DNA of 64,000 nucleotides from assembly GCF_002943465.1 (NCBI RefSeq), contig NZ_PTQY01000005.1, positions 186,001 to 250,000 on the forward strand, in the 5' to 3' direction. The translations under genes were made by a program, and so were the position numbers. The notes under the pieces were generated by a model. It ran no database searches. It was given only the letters and a program-made list of their open reading frames with translations, and was not told the DNA's origin. Below are positions 36,159-44,950 of this stretch, piece after piece. Position 1 is the first letter of the stretch. The number at the start of each line of letters is the position of its first letter. The stretch comes from Rhodoferax sp. TS-BS-61-7 (lineage in GTDB: Bacteria; Pseudomonadota; Gammaproteobacteria; Burkholderiales; Burkholderiaceae_C).

Positions 36159-36196
36159 GCCCCGCCATGGCGCGGGGCTGGTGAATCGCTTTTCTG
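36159..36196 (+). terminator. Possible terminator between fis and purH
   Basis: GCCCCGC (36159-36165) pairs with GCGGGGC (36172-36178) around a 6-nt loop. T-rich sequence follows (CGCTTTTCTGCTTTTTAC), but the run begins about ten bases after the stem, so it may be a weak or Rho-assisted end of the dusB-fis mRNA. purH starts 22 bases later. Confidence 0.45.
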
Positions 36197-36217
36197 CTTT
36201 TTACTTTACCCCGCACC

Positions 36218-37828
36218 ATGAACGCACAACACACTGCATTGCTGTCGGTCTCCGACAAGACCGGCATCGTCGAACTCGCCCAGGCCCTGCACGCCCAAGG
36301 CGTCAAGCTCCTGTCCACCGGCGGCACGGCCAAGCTGCTGGCCGAAAAAGGTCTGCCTGTGACCGAAGTGGCCGAGATGACCGGCTTCCCCGAAATGCTG
36401 GACGGCCGCGTGAAGACCCTGCACCCGCGCGTGCACGGTGGCCTGCTGGCGCGCCGCGACTTTCCTGCACACATGGCGGCTTTGAAAGAACACGACATCA
36501 ACACCATCGATTTCCTCGTGGTGAACCTTTACCCGTTTGAAGCCACCGTAGCCAAGGCCGGCTGCACGCTGGAAGATGCGATCGAAAACATCGACATCGG
36601 CGGCCCCGCCATGGTGCGCAGCGCCGCCAAGAACTGGAAAGACGTGGCGGTGCTGACCGACGCCGCCCAGTACACCACCGTGATCGCCGAGCTGAAAGCC
36701 AACGGCAAAGTGAGCGACAAGACCAAGCTGGGCCTGTCCATCGCCGCGTTCAACCGCATCAGCCAGTACGACGGTGCGATCAGCGACTACCTGTCGGCCA
36801 TCCAGATTGGCGAGTCAGTACCCGCAGGCGACAAGGCCCCCACGCTGGACCTGTTCCCCGGCCAGAGCAATGGCCGTTTCGTCAAAGTGCAAGACCTTCG
36901 CTATGGCGAAAACAGCCACCAGCAGGCCGCGCTGTACCGCGACCTGTACCCTGCGCCCGGTTCGCTGGTCACCGCCAAGCAGTTGCAAGGCAAAGAGCTG
37001 AGCTACAACAACATTGCCGATGCGGATGCCGCGTGGGAATGTGTGAAGAGTTTCAACACCCCGGCCTGCGTGATCGTCAAACACGCGAACCCCTGCGGCG
37101 TGGCTGTGGGAGCCCACGCGCTGGAGGCCTACAGCAAGGCCTTCCAGACCGACCCCACCAGCGCCTTCGGCGGCATCATCGCGCTGAACTGCGAGTTGGA
37201 CGAAGCCGGTGCCCAGCAAATCTCCAAACAGTTTGTTGAAGTGTTGATGGCCCCCAGCTTCACACCTGCCGCACTGGAGGTCTTCAAGTCCAAGGTGAAT
37301 GTGCGCATTTTGCAAATTGACCTGCCCAAGGGCGGATCGACGGCGTGGGACCAGGGCCGCAACCTCATGGACATGAAACGCATCGGCTCCGGCATCCTGC
37401 TGCAAACCGCCGACAACCATGAGCTGGCGTTGAGCGACCTGAAAGTCGTGACCACCAAACAACCGACCGCCGAAGAACTGAACGACCTGCTGTTCGCCTG
37501 GACCGTGGCCAAGTACGTCAAGTCCAACGCCATCGTCTTCTGCAAGGGCGGCATGACCATGGGCGTGGGCGCCGGCCAGATGAGCCGCCTGGACTCGGCC
37601 CGCATCGCCAGCATCAAGGCCGGCCACGCGAACCTGTCACTGGCAGGCACTGTGGTGGCCAGCGACGCCTTCTTCCCGTTCCGTGATGGTCTTGACGTAG
37701 TGGTCGACCAGGGCGCCACCTGCGTCATCCAGCCCGGCGGCTCCATGCGCGACCAAGAGGTGATTGACGCCGCCAACGAACGCGGCGTGTCCATGGTGTT
37801 CAGCGGCGTGCGCCACTTCCGCCACTAA
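36218..37828 (+). CDS. purH: Bifunctional AICAR formyltransferase/IMP cyclohydrolase
   Basis: This 536-residue enzyme catalyses the last two steps of purine synthesis. The N-terminal MGS-like cyclohydrolase domain ([21 protein letters not shown], with the substrate loop STGGTAKLL) spans about residues 1-150. The AICARFT domain follows, with [11 protein letters not shown], the catalytic lysine-histidine KHANPCGVA, and the C-terminal [12 protein letters not shown]. Length is slightly above E. coli (529). A strong terminator follows. Confidence 0.97.
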   Translation: MNAQHTALLSVSDKTGIVELAQALHAQGVKLLSTGGTAKLLAEKGLPVTEVAEMTGFPEMLDGRVKTLHPRVHGGLLARRDFPAHMAALKEHDINTIDFLVVNLYPFEATVAKAGCTLEDAIENIDIGGPAMVRSAAKNWKDVAVLTDAAQYTTVIAELKANGKVSDKTKLGLSIAAFNRISQYDGAISDYLSAIQIGESVPAGDKAPTLDLFPGQSNGRFVKVQDLRYGENSHQQAALYRDLYPAPGSLVTAKQLQGKELSYNNIADADAAWECVKSFNTPACVIVKHANPCGVAVGAHALEAYSKAFQTDPTSAFGGIIALNCELDEAGAQQISKQFVEVLMAPSFTPAALEVFKSKVNVRILQIDLPKGGSTAWDQGRNLMDMKRIGSGILLQTADNHELALSDLKVVTTKQPTAEELNDLLFAWTVAKYVKSNAIVFCKGGMTMGVGAGQMSRLDSARIASIKAGHANLSLAGTVVASDAFFPFRDGLDVVVDQGATCVIQPGGSMRDQEVIDAANERGVSMVFSGVRHFRH

Positions 37829-37856
37829 CCCGGATTGCCCGGAACCGCCGTGCACA

Positions 37857-37880
37857 GGCCGCCCTCGGGCGGCCTTTTTT
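37857..37880 (+). terminator. Rho-independent terminator of purH
   Basis: The G+C-rich stem GGCCGCC/GGGCGGCC with a short loop is followed by six T residues. Confidence 0.92.
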
Positions 37881-37891
37881 ATGCCAAATGA

Positions 37892-37944
37892 GTCTCTAGC
37901 CCAGGTAGAGTATGCGCAAGCAGCTCCTGTTTTAATAGCAAATT
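37892..37944 (+). repeat. Dispersed short repeat, copy F
   Basis: It lies between the purH terminator and gmhA. Blocks: GTCTCTAGCCCAGGTAG, TATGCGCAAGCAGCTCCTG and TTTTAATAGCAAATT. It occupies the gmhA upstream region, 80 bases before the start codon. Confidence 0.8.
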
Positions 37945-38024
37945 GGGTGCCATCCACCCTTTGGGCGCAGGTGTGTTCTGCGGGTGTGCGGAGCGTGGGA
38001 AGTGATTGGGGGAAAATGCGCGTT

Positions 38025-38618
38025 ATGCAAAACCACATCACCTCCAGCCTGCAAGAGGCGCACTCCGCATTAACCAACTTGCTGGCCAACCCGGCCGCGT
38101 TGGCGACCGTCGAGCAGGCGGCGCAGCTGCTGATTGCCACGTTTGAGAAGCAGGGTCGTGTTTACTCCTGCGGCAACGGCGGCTCCATGTGTGACGCGAT
38201 GCACTTTGCCGAAGAGCTGACTGGCCGTTACCGCAAAGACCGCAAGGCGCTGGGCGCCACCGCCATCAGTGACGCCGGCCACCTGACCTGCGTGGGCAAC
38301 GACCACGGCTACGACAACGTGTTTGCCCGCTACATCGAAGGCCATGGCCGTCCCGGCGATTGCCTGGTGGCGCTGAGCACCAGCGGGACCAGCAAAAACG
38401 TGATCAAGGCCGCCGAGGCCGCCAAGGCGCTGGGCATGACAGTCATCATCCTGAGTGGCAAACGCAGCGATAAGCTGGAGCCTCTGAGTGATGTGTACGT
38501 ATGCACCCCAGGTGGTACGTATGCCGACCGTGTGCAGGAGCTGCACATCAAGGTGCTGCACATCCTGATCGAGCTGATCGAGCGCCACTTCTTTCCCGAG
38601 AACTACGTGGGCGAGTAA
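38025..38618 (+). CDS. gmhA: Sedoheptulose 7-phosphate isomerase GmhA
   Basis: This 197-residue SIS-domain enzyme converts sedoheptulose 7-phosphate to D-glycero-manno-heptose 7-phosphate for LPS inner core. Family motifs: SCGNGGSMCDAMHFAEELTG (substrate and zinc residues), STSGTSKNVIKAAE, and the C-terminal HIKVLHILIELIE. ATG 38025 gives the same N-terminal length as E. coli GmhA; the in-frame ATG 38016 sits too close to GGGGGA to use it well. It is convergent with hemL. Confidence 0.93.
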   Translation: MQNHITSSLQEAHSALTNLLANPAALATVEQAAQLLIATFEKQGRVYSCGNGGSMCDAMHFAEELTGRYRKDRKALGATAISDAGHLTCVGNDHGYDNVFARYIEGHGRPGDCLVALSTSGTSKNVIKAAEAAKALGMTVIILSGKRSDKLEPLSDVYVCTPGGTYADRVQELHIKVLHILIELIERHFFPENYVGE

Positions 38619-38651
38619 AACCCTCGGGTAGGCCCTCGGCGTTGAGATAAA

Positions 38652-38692
38652 AAATAAGGGCTAGGAGCCAAATTGGCCTCTAGCCCTTATTT
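38652..38692. terminator. Long hairpin between convergent gmhA and hemL
   Basis: AAATAAGGGCTAG (38652-38664) and CTAGCCCTTATTT (38680-38692) are perfect 13-bp inverted arms with an inner CCAA/TTGG. Flanking A and T runs let it act as a bidirectional terminator. The right arm is the left part of repeat copy G, so the hairpin seems to be built from the dispersed repeat plus a mirror copy of its CTAGCCC block. Confidence 0.8.
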
Positions 38693-38725
38693 GATATGCG
38701 CGAGAAGCTTCTATTTTGATAGCAA
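38677..38725 (+). repeat. Dispersed short repeat, copy G, overlapping the 3' end of hemL
   Basis: Blocks: CCTCTAGCCCTTATTTG, ATATGCGCGAGAAGCTTC, TATTTTGATAGCAA. Read on the minus strand, the end of the repeat supplies the last hemL codons Leu-Leu-Ser-Lys and the TAG stop (38711-38713). The preceding AGCCAAATTGG is also found beside copy C. Confidence 0.8.
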
Positions 38726-40015
38726 CTTAAACACTTCAGCCGCCGCGGTCACGGTCTCTGCAATGTCGGCATCAGTGTGTGCCGCACTCATAAAGCCGGC
38801 CTCGTACAGCGCCGGGGCAATGTAGACGCCGCGGTCCAGCAGGCCGTGGAACAGGGTGTTGAAGCGTGCGTTGTCGGTGGTCATCACCTTGGCGTAGTTC
38901 TGTGGCAACTCCTTGAACAGGAAGAAGCCGAACATGCCGCCCTCGCTGTCGCCGCAGAAGTCCACACCGGCCTTGTCGGCCTCGGCTTGCAGGCCGCTGA
39001 TCAGCAGCTGTGTCTTGCGGCCCAGGTCTTCGTAGAAGCCGGGTTTGCCAATTTCTTTGAGCGTGGCCAAGCCGCAGGCCGTGGCCACGGGGTTACCCGA
39101 CAGGGTGCCGGCCTGGTAGACCGGGCCGAGTGGTGCGAGCTGCTCCATCACCGCGCGTTTGCCACCAAAGGCGGCCAGTGGCATGCCGCCGCCGATGACT
39201 TTGCCCAGCACGGTCATGTCGGGCTCAAAGCCGGGGATGCTGCGGGCGTACACGCTTTGGGCGCTGCCCAAGGCCACGCGCAGGCCGGTCATCACCTCGT
39301 CAAACACAAACAGCGCGCCGTACTGGGTGCACAGCTCGCGGCAGCGCCGCATAAAGGGCACGCTGGCACGTACGAAGTTCATGTTGCCGGCGATTGGTTC
39401 GATCATCAGGCAGGCGAGTTCTTGGCCATGCAGCGCGAATGCTTCTTCCAGTTGCTGGATGTTGTTGTACTCCAGCACCAGCGTGTGTTGCACCACCTCG
39501 GGCGGCACGCCGGCACTGGTGGGGTTGCCAAAGGTGGCCAGGCCGGAGCCGGCCTTGACCAGCAGTGCATCGGCATGGCCGTGGTAGCAGCCTTCAAACT
39601 TCAAAATCTTGCTGCGGCCGGTGGCGCCGCGCGCCAGGCGGATGGCGCTCATACCGGCTTCGGTGCCGCTGCTGACCAGGCGCACCATGTCCATGCTGGG
39701 CACGCGTTCCAGAATCGCTTCGGCCAGTTCCACTTCACGCTCGGTCGGTGCGCCGAAGGAGAAGCCATCCAGTGCGGCCTTTTGCACGGCCTCCAGCACC
39801 GCCGGGTGGCCGTGGCCCAGGATCATGGGGCCCCAGGATCCGATGTAATCAATATGGCGCTTGCCATTGGCGTCCCAAAAATAGGCGCCCTGGGCACGCT
39901 GCACAAAACGGGGCGTGCCACCCACGGCCTTGAAGGCGCGCACGGGGGAGTTCACGCCGCCGGGGATGACGTGTTTGGCGCGGTCGAAGAGGGTTTGGTT
40001 GCGGTCGATGGACAT
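38711..40015 (-). CDS. hemL: Glutamate-1-semialdehyde 2,1-aminomutase
   Basis: This 434-residue PLP enzyme makes 5-aminolevulinate in the C5 haem pathway. The PLP lysine is Lys272 in [17 protein letters not shown]. Other motifs are the start [20 protein letters not shown] and [11 protein letters not shown] for the cofactor aspartate. Length matches E. coli (426). The last four residues and stop codon coincide with the end of a dispersed-repeat copy. The ThiD-like gene is 18 bases upstream on the same strand. Confidence 0.96.
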   Translation of the reverse strand: MSIDRNQTLFDRAKHVIPGGVNSPVRAFKAVGGTPRFVQRAQGAYFWDANGKRHIDYIGSWGPMILGHGHPAVLEAVQKAALDGFSFGAPTEREVELAEAILERVPSMDMVRLVSSGTEAGMSAIRLARGATGRSKILKFEGCYHGHADALLVKAGSGLATFGNPTSAGVPPEVVQHTLVLEYNNIQQLEEAFALHGQELACLMIEPIAGNMNFVRASVPFMRRCRELCTQYGALFVFDEVMTGLRVALGSAQSVYARSIPGFEPDMTVLGKVIGGGMPLAAFGGKRAVMEQLAPLGPVYQAGTLSGNPVATACGLATLKEIGKPGFYEDLGRKTQLLISGLQAEADKAGVDFCGDSEGGMFGFFLFKELPQNYAKVMTTDNARFNTLFHGLLDRGVYIAPALYEAGFMSAAHTDADIAETVTAAAEVFKLLSK

Positions 40016-40033
40016 AAGAAGGGAAAAGAGAGA

Positions 40034-40945
40034 TCAGTGGCGTGTGGCGTGTGGCGGCAGGTCGAAGTCCACATCGTCGGGGGTGTCTTCGTCGTCGGTT
40101 TCTGGGTGGGCCCAAAACAGGCGGTCCGGGATGACCTGCCCCATGCCGGGGCGAAAGCCGCTTTCCAGGCAGCGGTCCAGGTAACTTAGGGCCTCGGTCA
40201 CCGCCTCGGTGAGCTCGGTGCCGCTGGCAATCAGGGCGGCCAGGGCGGCGGACAAGGTGTCGCCCGCGCCGGTAAACACGGCTTCGAAACGTTCAAACTT
40301 CTCGCTGCACAAAACTGCGGTGGGGGATGCCAGCACGTTGTCGATGAACTGGTCGGGCAGCGGGATGCCGGTGACCAGGGTGTAGGGCACACCAAAGGCA
40401 TTGGCGGCCTTGGCGATGTCGCGTGCGCTTGGGCTTTTGTCGGAACTCCAGTCCGGCAAGAGCCAGCGCGCGAGTGTGCTGTGGTTTCCAACCAACACTG
40501 TGGTCTGCGGCAAAAGTAACTCTGTGCAAGCGTCCTGGTACAGGTCAATTTGGTCTTCTTGCCACCATGAGAGGTCGGGCATGTAGGCCACCAAGGGCAC
40601 GTCGGCATAGTCGGATGCCAGTTCGGCAATGGCGCTCAGGTTCTCGGGGGTGCCCACAAAACCGACCTTGAAAACCTGGGCGGGCACGTCCTCCAGAATC
40701 ACCCGGGCTTGTTCGGTCACGGCCTCGTCGTCCAGAGGGAAGTGGTCCACGATCTCTGAGGTGTCGCGGGCGTAGACCCCGGTGACGACGGGGAGTGCAT
40801 GGGCACCGACGGAAGCGATCGCGCTGAGGTCTGCGGAGGTGCCGCCGCCGCCGCTGGGGTCGTTGGCGTTGAAGGCCATGACGCAGGCCGAGGGGCCGTC
40901 ATCGTCGATTTCTTCTTCAAGTACGGGGGAGGGGGTTGCCGACAT
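40034..40945 (-). CDS. ThiD-like phosphomethylpyrimidine kinase family protein
   Basis: This is a 303-residue ribokinase-fold protein. The substrate-loop motif of ThiD (GSDPSGGAG) appears as NANDPSGGGGTSADLSAIAS, and the C-terminal anion hole is GAGDTLSAALAALIA, which retains the catalytic Asp. Acidic tails at both ends (EEEIDDDG, and DDEDTPDDVDFD) are unusual for ThiD. It likely phosphorylates HMP/HMP-P or a related alcohol, but the divergence leaves specificity open. hemL follows; rubredoxin is divergent. Confidence 0.82.
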   Translation of the reverse strand: MSATPSPVLEEEIDDDGPSACVMAFNANDPSGGGGTSADLSAIASVGAHALPVVTGVYARDTSEIVDHFPLDDEAVTEQARVILEDVPAQVFKVGFVGTPENLSAIAELASDYADVPLVAYMPDLSWWQEDQIDLYQDACTELLLPQTTVLVGNHSTLARWLLPDWSSDKSPSARDIAKAANAFGVPYTLVTGIPLPDQFIDNVLASPTAVLCSEKFERFEAVFTGAGDTLSAALAALIASGTELTEAVTEALSYLDRCLESGFRPGMGQVIPDRLFWAHPETDDEDTPDDVDFDLPPHATRH

Positions 40946-41066
40946 CTGAGGGGCCTGTGTTGGGAGTTGTCATCAGGCAGAATGGCGAACTTTCAGCGGG
41001 CGGCCCGCAATTTCGCAAGAGCTGCTCTATACAATCGTTGCATTCTATTCGAAGGCCCCTTAAGCT

Positions 41067-41240
41067 GTGACCGATACTAAAACTTGGATGTGCTTGATTT
41101 GCGGTTGGATCTACGACGAAGCCACGGGCGCGCCAGACCATGGCATCGCACCGGGCACCCTCTGGGCCGATGTGCCCATGAACTGGACCTGTCCTGAGTG
41201 CGGCGCACGCAAAGAAGATTTTGAAATGGTGCAGATCTGA
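41067..41240 (+). CDS. Rubredoxin
   Basis: This 57-residue iron protein carries one Fe(Cys)4 centre for one-electron transfer. Iron ligands are Cys9, Cys12 (MCLICGWIYDEATG) and Cys42, Cys45 (NWTCPECGARKEDFEMV). The aromatic core (Trp7, Tyr16, Trp33, Trp40) is typical. I use GTG 41067 as start; an internal ATG at 41088 would remove the sequence before Cys9. It lies between the ThiD-like gene and the pil/chp operon, a common Comamonadaceae arrangement. Confidence 0.93.
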   Translation: MTDTKTWMCLICGWIYDEATGAPDHGIAPGTLWADVPMNWTCPECGARKEDFEMVQI

Positions 41241-41305
41241 TGCTGCATCGCTGGTGCGGATTTGACCTATCCTGACCGTCCACGCTAGTACTGGAGCAAA
41301 GCCCC

Positions 41306-41704
41306 TTGAGCACCACAGCACCTACCTTTAAAGTTCTTGTTATTGACGACAGCAACACCATACGGCGCAGTGCAGAGATTTTTCTCAAGCAGGGTGGGCA
41401 TGAGGTGATGCTGGCCGAGGATGGCTTTGATGCGCTGGCCAAGGTCAACGACTACCAGCCGCACCTGATTTTTTGCGATATCTTGATGCCCCGTCTGGAC
41501 GGATACCAGACCTGCGCCATCATCAAACGCAACACCAAGTTTTCCGGGGTTCCTGTGGTCATGCTGTCCTCCAAGGATGGTGTCTTTGACAAGGCGCGTG
41601 GCCGCATGGTCGGCGCCCAGGACTACTTGACCAAACCCTTTACCAAAGACCAGTTGTTGCAAGCAGTGCAGCAGTTTGGTGCTGTCTTGCAAGGAGCTAT
41701 CTAA
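41306..41704 (+). CDS. pilG: Twitching-motility response regulator PilG
   Basis: This 132-residue single-domain CheY-like receiver has its acidic pocket at VLVIDDSNTIRR, the phospho-acceptor Asp58 in IFCDILMPRLDG, a switch Ser in VVMLSSKDG and a conserved Lys in YLTKPF. The start is TTG at 41306, nine bases after GGAG. In the known Pil-Chp system PilG acts on the PilB extension motor. It opens the pilGHIJ-chpA operon; pilH begins on the last base of its stop codon. Confidence 0.93.
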   Translation: MSTTAPTFKVLVIDDSNTIRRSAEIFLKQGGHEVMLAEDGFDALAKVNDYQPHLIFCDILMPRLDGYQTCAIIKRNTKFSGVPVVMLSSKDGVFDKARGRMVGAQDYLTKPFTKDQLLQAVQQFGAVLQGAI

Positions 41705-42069
41705 TGGCTATAACTAAAGTATTGATCGTTGACGACTCGAAAACCGAACTCATGTTCCTAACCGAGTTGCTGCAAAAAAATGGATTTACCGTTCGGTCTG
41801 CAGAGAATGCTGATGAAGCGTTCAAGCGCCTCTCGGAAGAGAAGCCCCATTTGATTCTGATGGATGTGGTCATGCCTGGTCAGAATGGATTTCAGCTCAC
41901 GCGTGCCATCAACCGCACCCCCGAGTATTCGGAAATCCCCATCATCATGTGCACCAGCAAGAGTCTGGAGACGGATCGCGTCTGGGGTATGCGCCAGGGT
42001 GCCAAGGACTACATCACCAAGCCCGTCGATGCGTCGGAGCTGTTCGCAAAAATCAAGGCCCTGGACTGA
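41704..42069 (+). CDS. pilH: Twitching-motility response regulator PilH
   Basis: This 121-residue CheY-like receiver has VLIVDDSKTE, the acceptor Asp54 in LILMDVVMPGQNG, the switch Thr in IIMCTSKS and Lys in YITKPVD. It overlaps pilG by one base (TAATG). PilH is thought to oppose PilG, either by acting on the PilT retraction motor or as a phosphate sink. pilI follows after 12 bases. Confidence 0.93.
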   Translation: MAITKVLIVDDSKTELMFLTELLQKNGFTVRSAENADEAFKRLSEEKPHLILMDVVMPGQNGFQLTRAINRTPEYSEIPIIMCTSKSLETDRVWGMRQGAKDYITKPVDASELFAKIKALD

Positions 42070-42081
42070 TCCACACCATCC

Positions 42082-42612
42082 ATGGCCAACAGAGAAGCAC
42101 TCCGAGAACTCCAAGCCCGCTTGGCAAGCCGCCTCCAGGCGGCCCGTACCGAGGGTATGTCGGTGGCCTGGCTGGCTGTTCGCGCCGGGGGACACAACTA
42201 CCTGTTTCCTTTAGGGCAGTCGGGTGAAATCGTTCCCTTGACGCAATTGCAGCCCGTGCCTTACGCGCTGGATTGGTTTCGGGGGGTGCTCAATATCCGT
42301 GGCGGCCTTTTTGGGGTTGTGGATCTTGCGGGGTTTATTGCCATTAGTGGTGGTGATGCGCGCACCGAGCCGTCGGTGGCCGAGCCGAGTGTCGTGACCT
42401 TCAACGCTCTGCTGGAGGTGAATTGCGCACTCCAGGTGGATGTACTCTCCGGTCTGCGTGGCCCGGACGCCTTTACCGCTTCCAAACCCGCGTCTGCGGA
42501 TGCTCCTGTGTACTTCGGCAATCAATTTTTTGATGCTGCCGGCGAGCAGTGGCAAGAAATTAATTTGCGTACCCTGTCCCAAACCCCCCAGTTTTTGAGC
42601 ATCAGCGCTTAG
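42082..42612 (+). CDS. pilI: CheW-like coupling protein PilI
   Basis: This 176-residue CheW-domain protein couples PilJ to the ChpA kinase. Conserved CheW features include IVPLTQLQPVPYALDWFRGVLNIRG in which the receptor/kinase-binding Gly-rich turn is visible, and VVDLAGFI. Length and position between pilH and pilJ support the call. Confidence 0.9.
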   Translation: MANREALRELQARLASRLQAARTEGMSVAWLAVRAGGHNYLFPLGQSGEIVPLTQLQPVPYALDWFRGVLNIRGGLFGVVDLAGFIAISGGDARTEPSVAEPSVVTFNALLEVNCALQVDVLSGLRGPDAFTASKPASADAPVYFGNQFFDAAGEQWQEINLRTLSQTPQFLSISA

Positions 42613-42632
42613 TTCACCAGTAAGGCCCCATC

Positions 42633-44897
42633 ATGTCTGTTGTCGATCAATTGAAAAATCTGTTTTCCAAGAAGCCGCAGGAGTCCGAGCTGGATTCGCG
42701 TTTGAGTCTGGCGATGCCCGAGGCGACGGTGGATGCGGTCCAAGAGACGGTGCAGGAATCTCAACATACACCGCTGCAGGCCCAGGGTGCACCAGAAGCG
42801 GTGCATGAAGAGCTGGCAAGCAACGAGGGTGATCTGGTTTCGGTTCCGGGACTGGGGCGTCGTACGGTGTCGCAACACCAGCGTACGCTGTCCTTTTTAC
42901 TGGGGGGCGCGTTGCTGGTGCTGGCGGTTGTGGTGTTCATTGTGTTGAGTCAATCGGATCGCGTGGCCCAGCAACTGGGGGCAACAGGCCAATCCTTGAT
43001 GCAGTCGCAGCGTCTGGCCAAGTCGGTGTCGCAGGCGGTAGTGGGAAGTGCCCAGGCCTTTCCCGATGTGTCAGAAAGTGCGGGCATTCTGGCCAAGTCA
43101 GCCCATGGTTTGCAGGCGGGTGATGACGAAATGCGCATTAATCCTCTGGACGAAGCCTATGCCCCAGAGTTGAGCAAAGTGATGCCACTGGTGGAGCGGG
43201 CTGAGAAGAATGCCAAGGCCGTGATGGGTCAGCAGAAGATGTTGACGCAGATCGGTTCCGCGCTGCGCTTGATCAACCGCCAATCCTCCGACTTGCTGGA
43301 AATTGCGGAAACCGTGGCTTCCTTGAAGCTGCAGCAAAACGCGCCCGCCGTGGAAATCTCTGCGGTCGGTCAATTGGTGATGTTGACCCAGCGTATCGGC
43401 AAGTCGTCCAATGAGTTTTTGACGGCCGAAGGCGTGAGCCCAGAGGCGGTGTTTTTGCTGGGTAAGGACTTGAATACCTTCAAGGAAATTTCTGAAGCCC
43501 TGTTGTCCGGTAGTACCGAGCTGCGCTTGACCGCGACCAAAGACCCTGCAACCCGCGAGCAGTTGGAAGCGCTGATCAAAATGTACGAAGAGACCCGCGT
43601 GCAAGCGGGTGCCATTTTGGGTAACTTGCAGGGCCTGGTATCTGCGCGTGAAGCGCAGGGCGCGATTATTGCGGACAGCGAGCCTTTGCGTCGCAATTTG
43701 GAAGAGTTGCAGTCCAAGTTGTCCAGCCAAGCTGGTATCAGTGGTGGATCCTTGGCCATCATGGTGGCTGCGGCGGCGTTTGCTCTGTTGTGCGCGGGTG
43801 GTCTGTCTTATGTGCAGCTGCAAGACAGCCGCAAGCGCCAGGTGCTGGCCGAAGACCAGCGTCTGGAAGCTGAGCGCCAGGAGCATGAAGCCAAACGCGT
43901 GAACGATGCCAACCAGGCGGCCATTTTGCGTTTGATGAACGAATTGCAGACGGTGGCTGAAGGTGACTTGACCCAGGAAGCCACGGTGACCGAAGACATT
44001 ACCGGCGCTATTGCCGACTCGGTGAATTACACGGTGGAAGAATTGCGCTCCCTGGTGTCCAACGTGCAAAACACGGCGGCCCGCGTGGCCCAGACGACGG
44101 CCGATGTGGATGCCACGTCGACCGAATTGTTGGCGGCCTCCAATGAGCAGCTGCACGAGATTCGTGAAACCGGCAAGTCCGTGGTGGACATGGCTGGTCG
44201 AATCAACGAGGTGTCTGCCCAGGCGCAAGAGTCTGCTGCCGTAGCCCGTCAATCGCTGCAAGCCGCCGAGTCGGGATTGCAGGCGGTGCAAAACGCCATC
44301 GGCGGTATGAACTCCATCCGTGACCAGATCCAGGAAACCTCCAAGCGCATCAAGCGCCTGGGCGAGTCCTCACAAGAGATTGGTGAAATTACCGAACTGA
44401 TCTCGGACATTACCGAACAAACGAACGTGTTGGCTTTGAACGCTGCCATTCAGGCTGCGTCCGCCGGTGAGGCGGGTCGCGGCTTCTCCGTGGTGGCGGA
44501 AGAAGTGCAGCGCTTGGCGGAGCGTTCTGCCGATGCGACGCGCCAGATTGCTGCACTGGTGAAGGCTATTCAGACGGATACACAGGATGCTATCGGCGCG
44601 ATGGAGCGTTCTACCCAGGGTGTGGTGGAAGGGGCCAAGTTGTCCGATAACGCAGGTACTGCGCTGACCGAGATTGACCGTGTGTCACGCCGCGTGGCCG
44701 ATCTGATTGAGCAGATTTCGAACTCTGCTTCGCGTGAAGCTGGTTTGGCCAACGTGGTGGCCGACAACATCCAGCACATTTTTGCGGTGACCGAGCAGAC
44801 CGGTGAAGGTACACGTGCCACGGCCAACCAAGTGCGTGAACTCTCCCGCATGGCGGAAGAGCTGCGCCAGTCGGTGTCCCGATTCAAGATCGCTTGA
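42633..44897 (+). CDS. pilJ: Methyl-accepting chemotaxis protein PilJ
   Basis: This 754-residue receptor of the type IV pilus chemosensory system has two membrane helices (about residues 86-110, LSFLLGGALLVLAVVVFIVL, and 370-390, ISGGSLAIMVAAAAFALLCAGG) flanking a periplasmic sensor, then HAMP and an MA signalling domain. The hairpin tip region, EQTNVLALNAAIQAASAGEAGRGFSVVAEEVQRLAERS, is the kinase-contact sequence. The first 85 residues are a cytoplasmic, Glu-rich extension. In Pseudomonas PilJ senses pilin subunits. Confidence 0.93.
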   Translation: MSVVDQLKNLFSKKPQESELDSRLSLAMPEATVDAVQETVQESQHTPLQAQGAPEAVHEELASNEGDLVSVPGLGRRTVSQHQRTLSFLLGGALLVLAVVVFIVLSQSDRVAQQLGATGQSLMQSQRLAKSVSQAVVGSAQAFPDVSESAGILAKSAHGLQAGDDEMRINPLDEAYAPELSKVMPLVERAEKNAKAVMGQQKMLTQIGSALRLINRQSSDLLEIAETVASLKLQQNAPAVEISAVGQLVMLTQRIGKSSNEFLTAEGVSPEAVFLLGKDLNTFKEISEALLSGSTELRLTATKDPATREQLEALIKMYEETRVQAGAILGNLQGLVSAREAQGAIIADSEPLRRNLEELQSKLSSQAGISGGSLAIMVAAAAFALLCAGGLSYVQLQDSRKRQVLAEDQRLEAERQEHEAKRVNDANQAAILRLMNELQTVAEGDLTQEATVTEDITGAIADSVNYTVEELRSLVSNVQNTAARVAQTTADVDATSTELLAASNEQLHEIRETGKSVVDMAGRINEVSAQAQESAAVARQSLQAAESGLQAVQNAIGGMNSIRDQIQETSKRIKRLGESSQEIGEITELISDITEQTNVLALNAAIQAASAGEAGRGFSVVAEEVQRLAERSADATRQIAALVKAIQTDTQDAIGAMERSTQGVVEGAKLSDNAGTALTEIDRVSRRVADLIEQISNSASREAGLANVVADNIQHIFAVTEQTGEGTRATANQVRELSRMAEELRQSVSRFKIA

Positions 44898-44950
44898 TCC
44901 CCGTGTCCCGCATTCACCTTGCCCCGTGAGATCCAGGAGAGCCTGAACCC

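Noticed and set aside
41016..41045. Possible tenth copy of the dispersed repeat (TCGCAAGAGCTGCTCTATAC)
   Set aside because: Only a loose match to the GCGCAAGCAGCT core, with neither the CTCTAGCCC block nor the ATAGCAA end.
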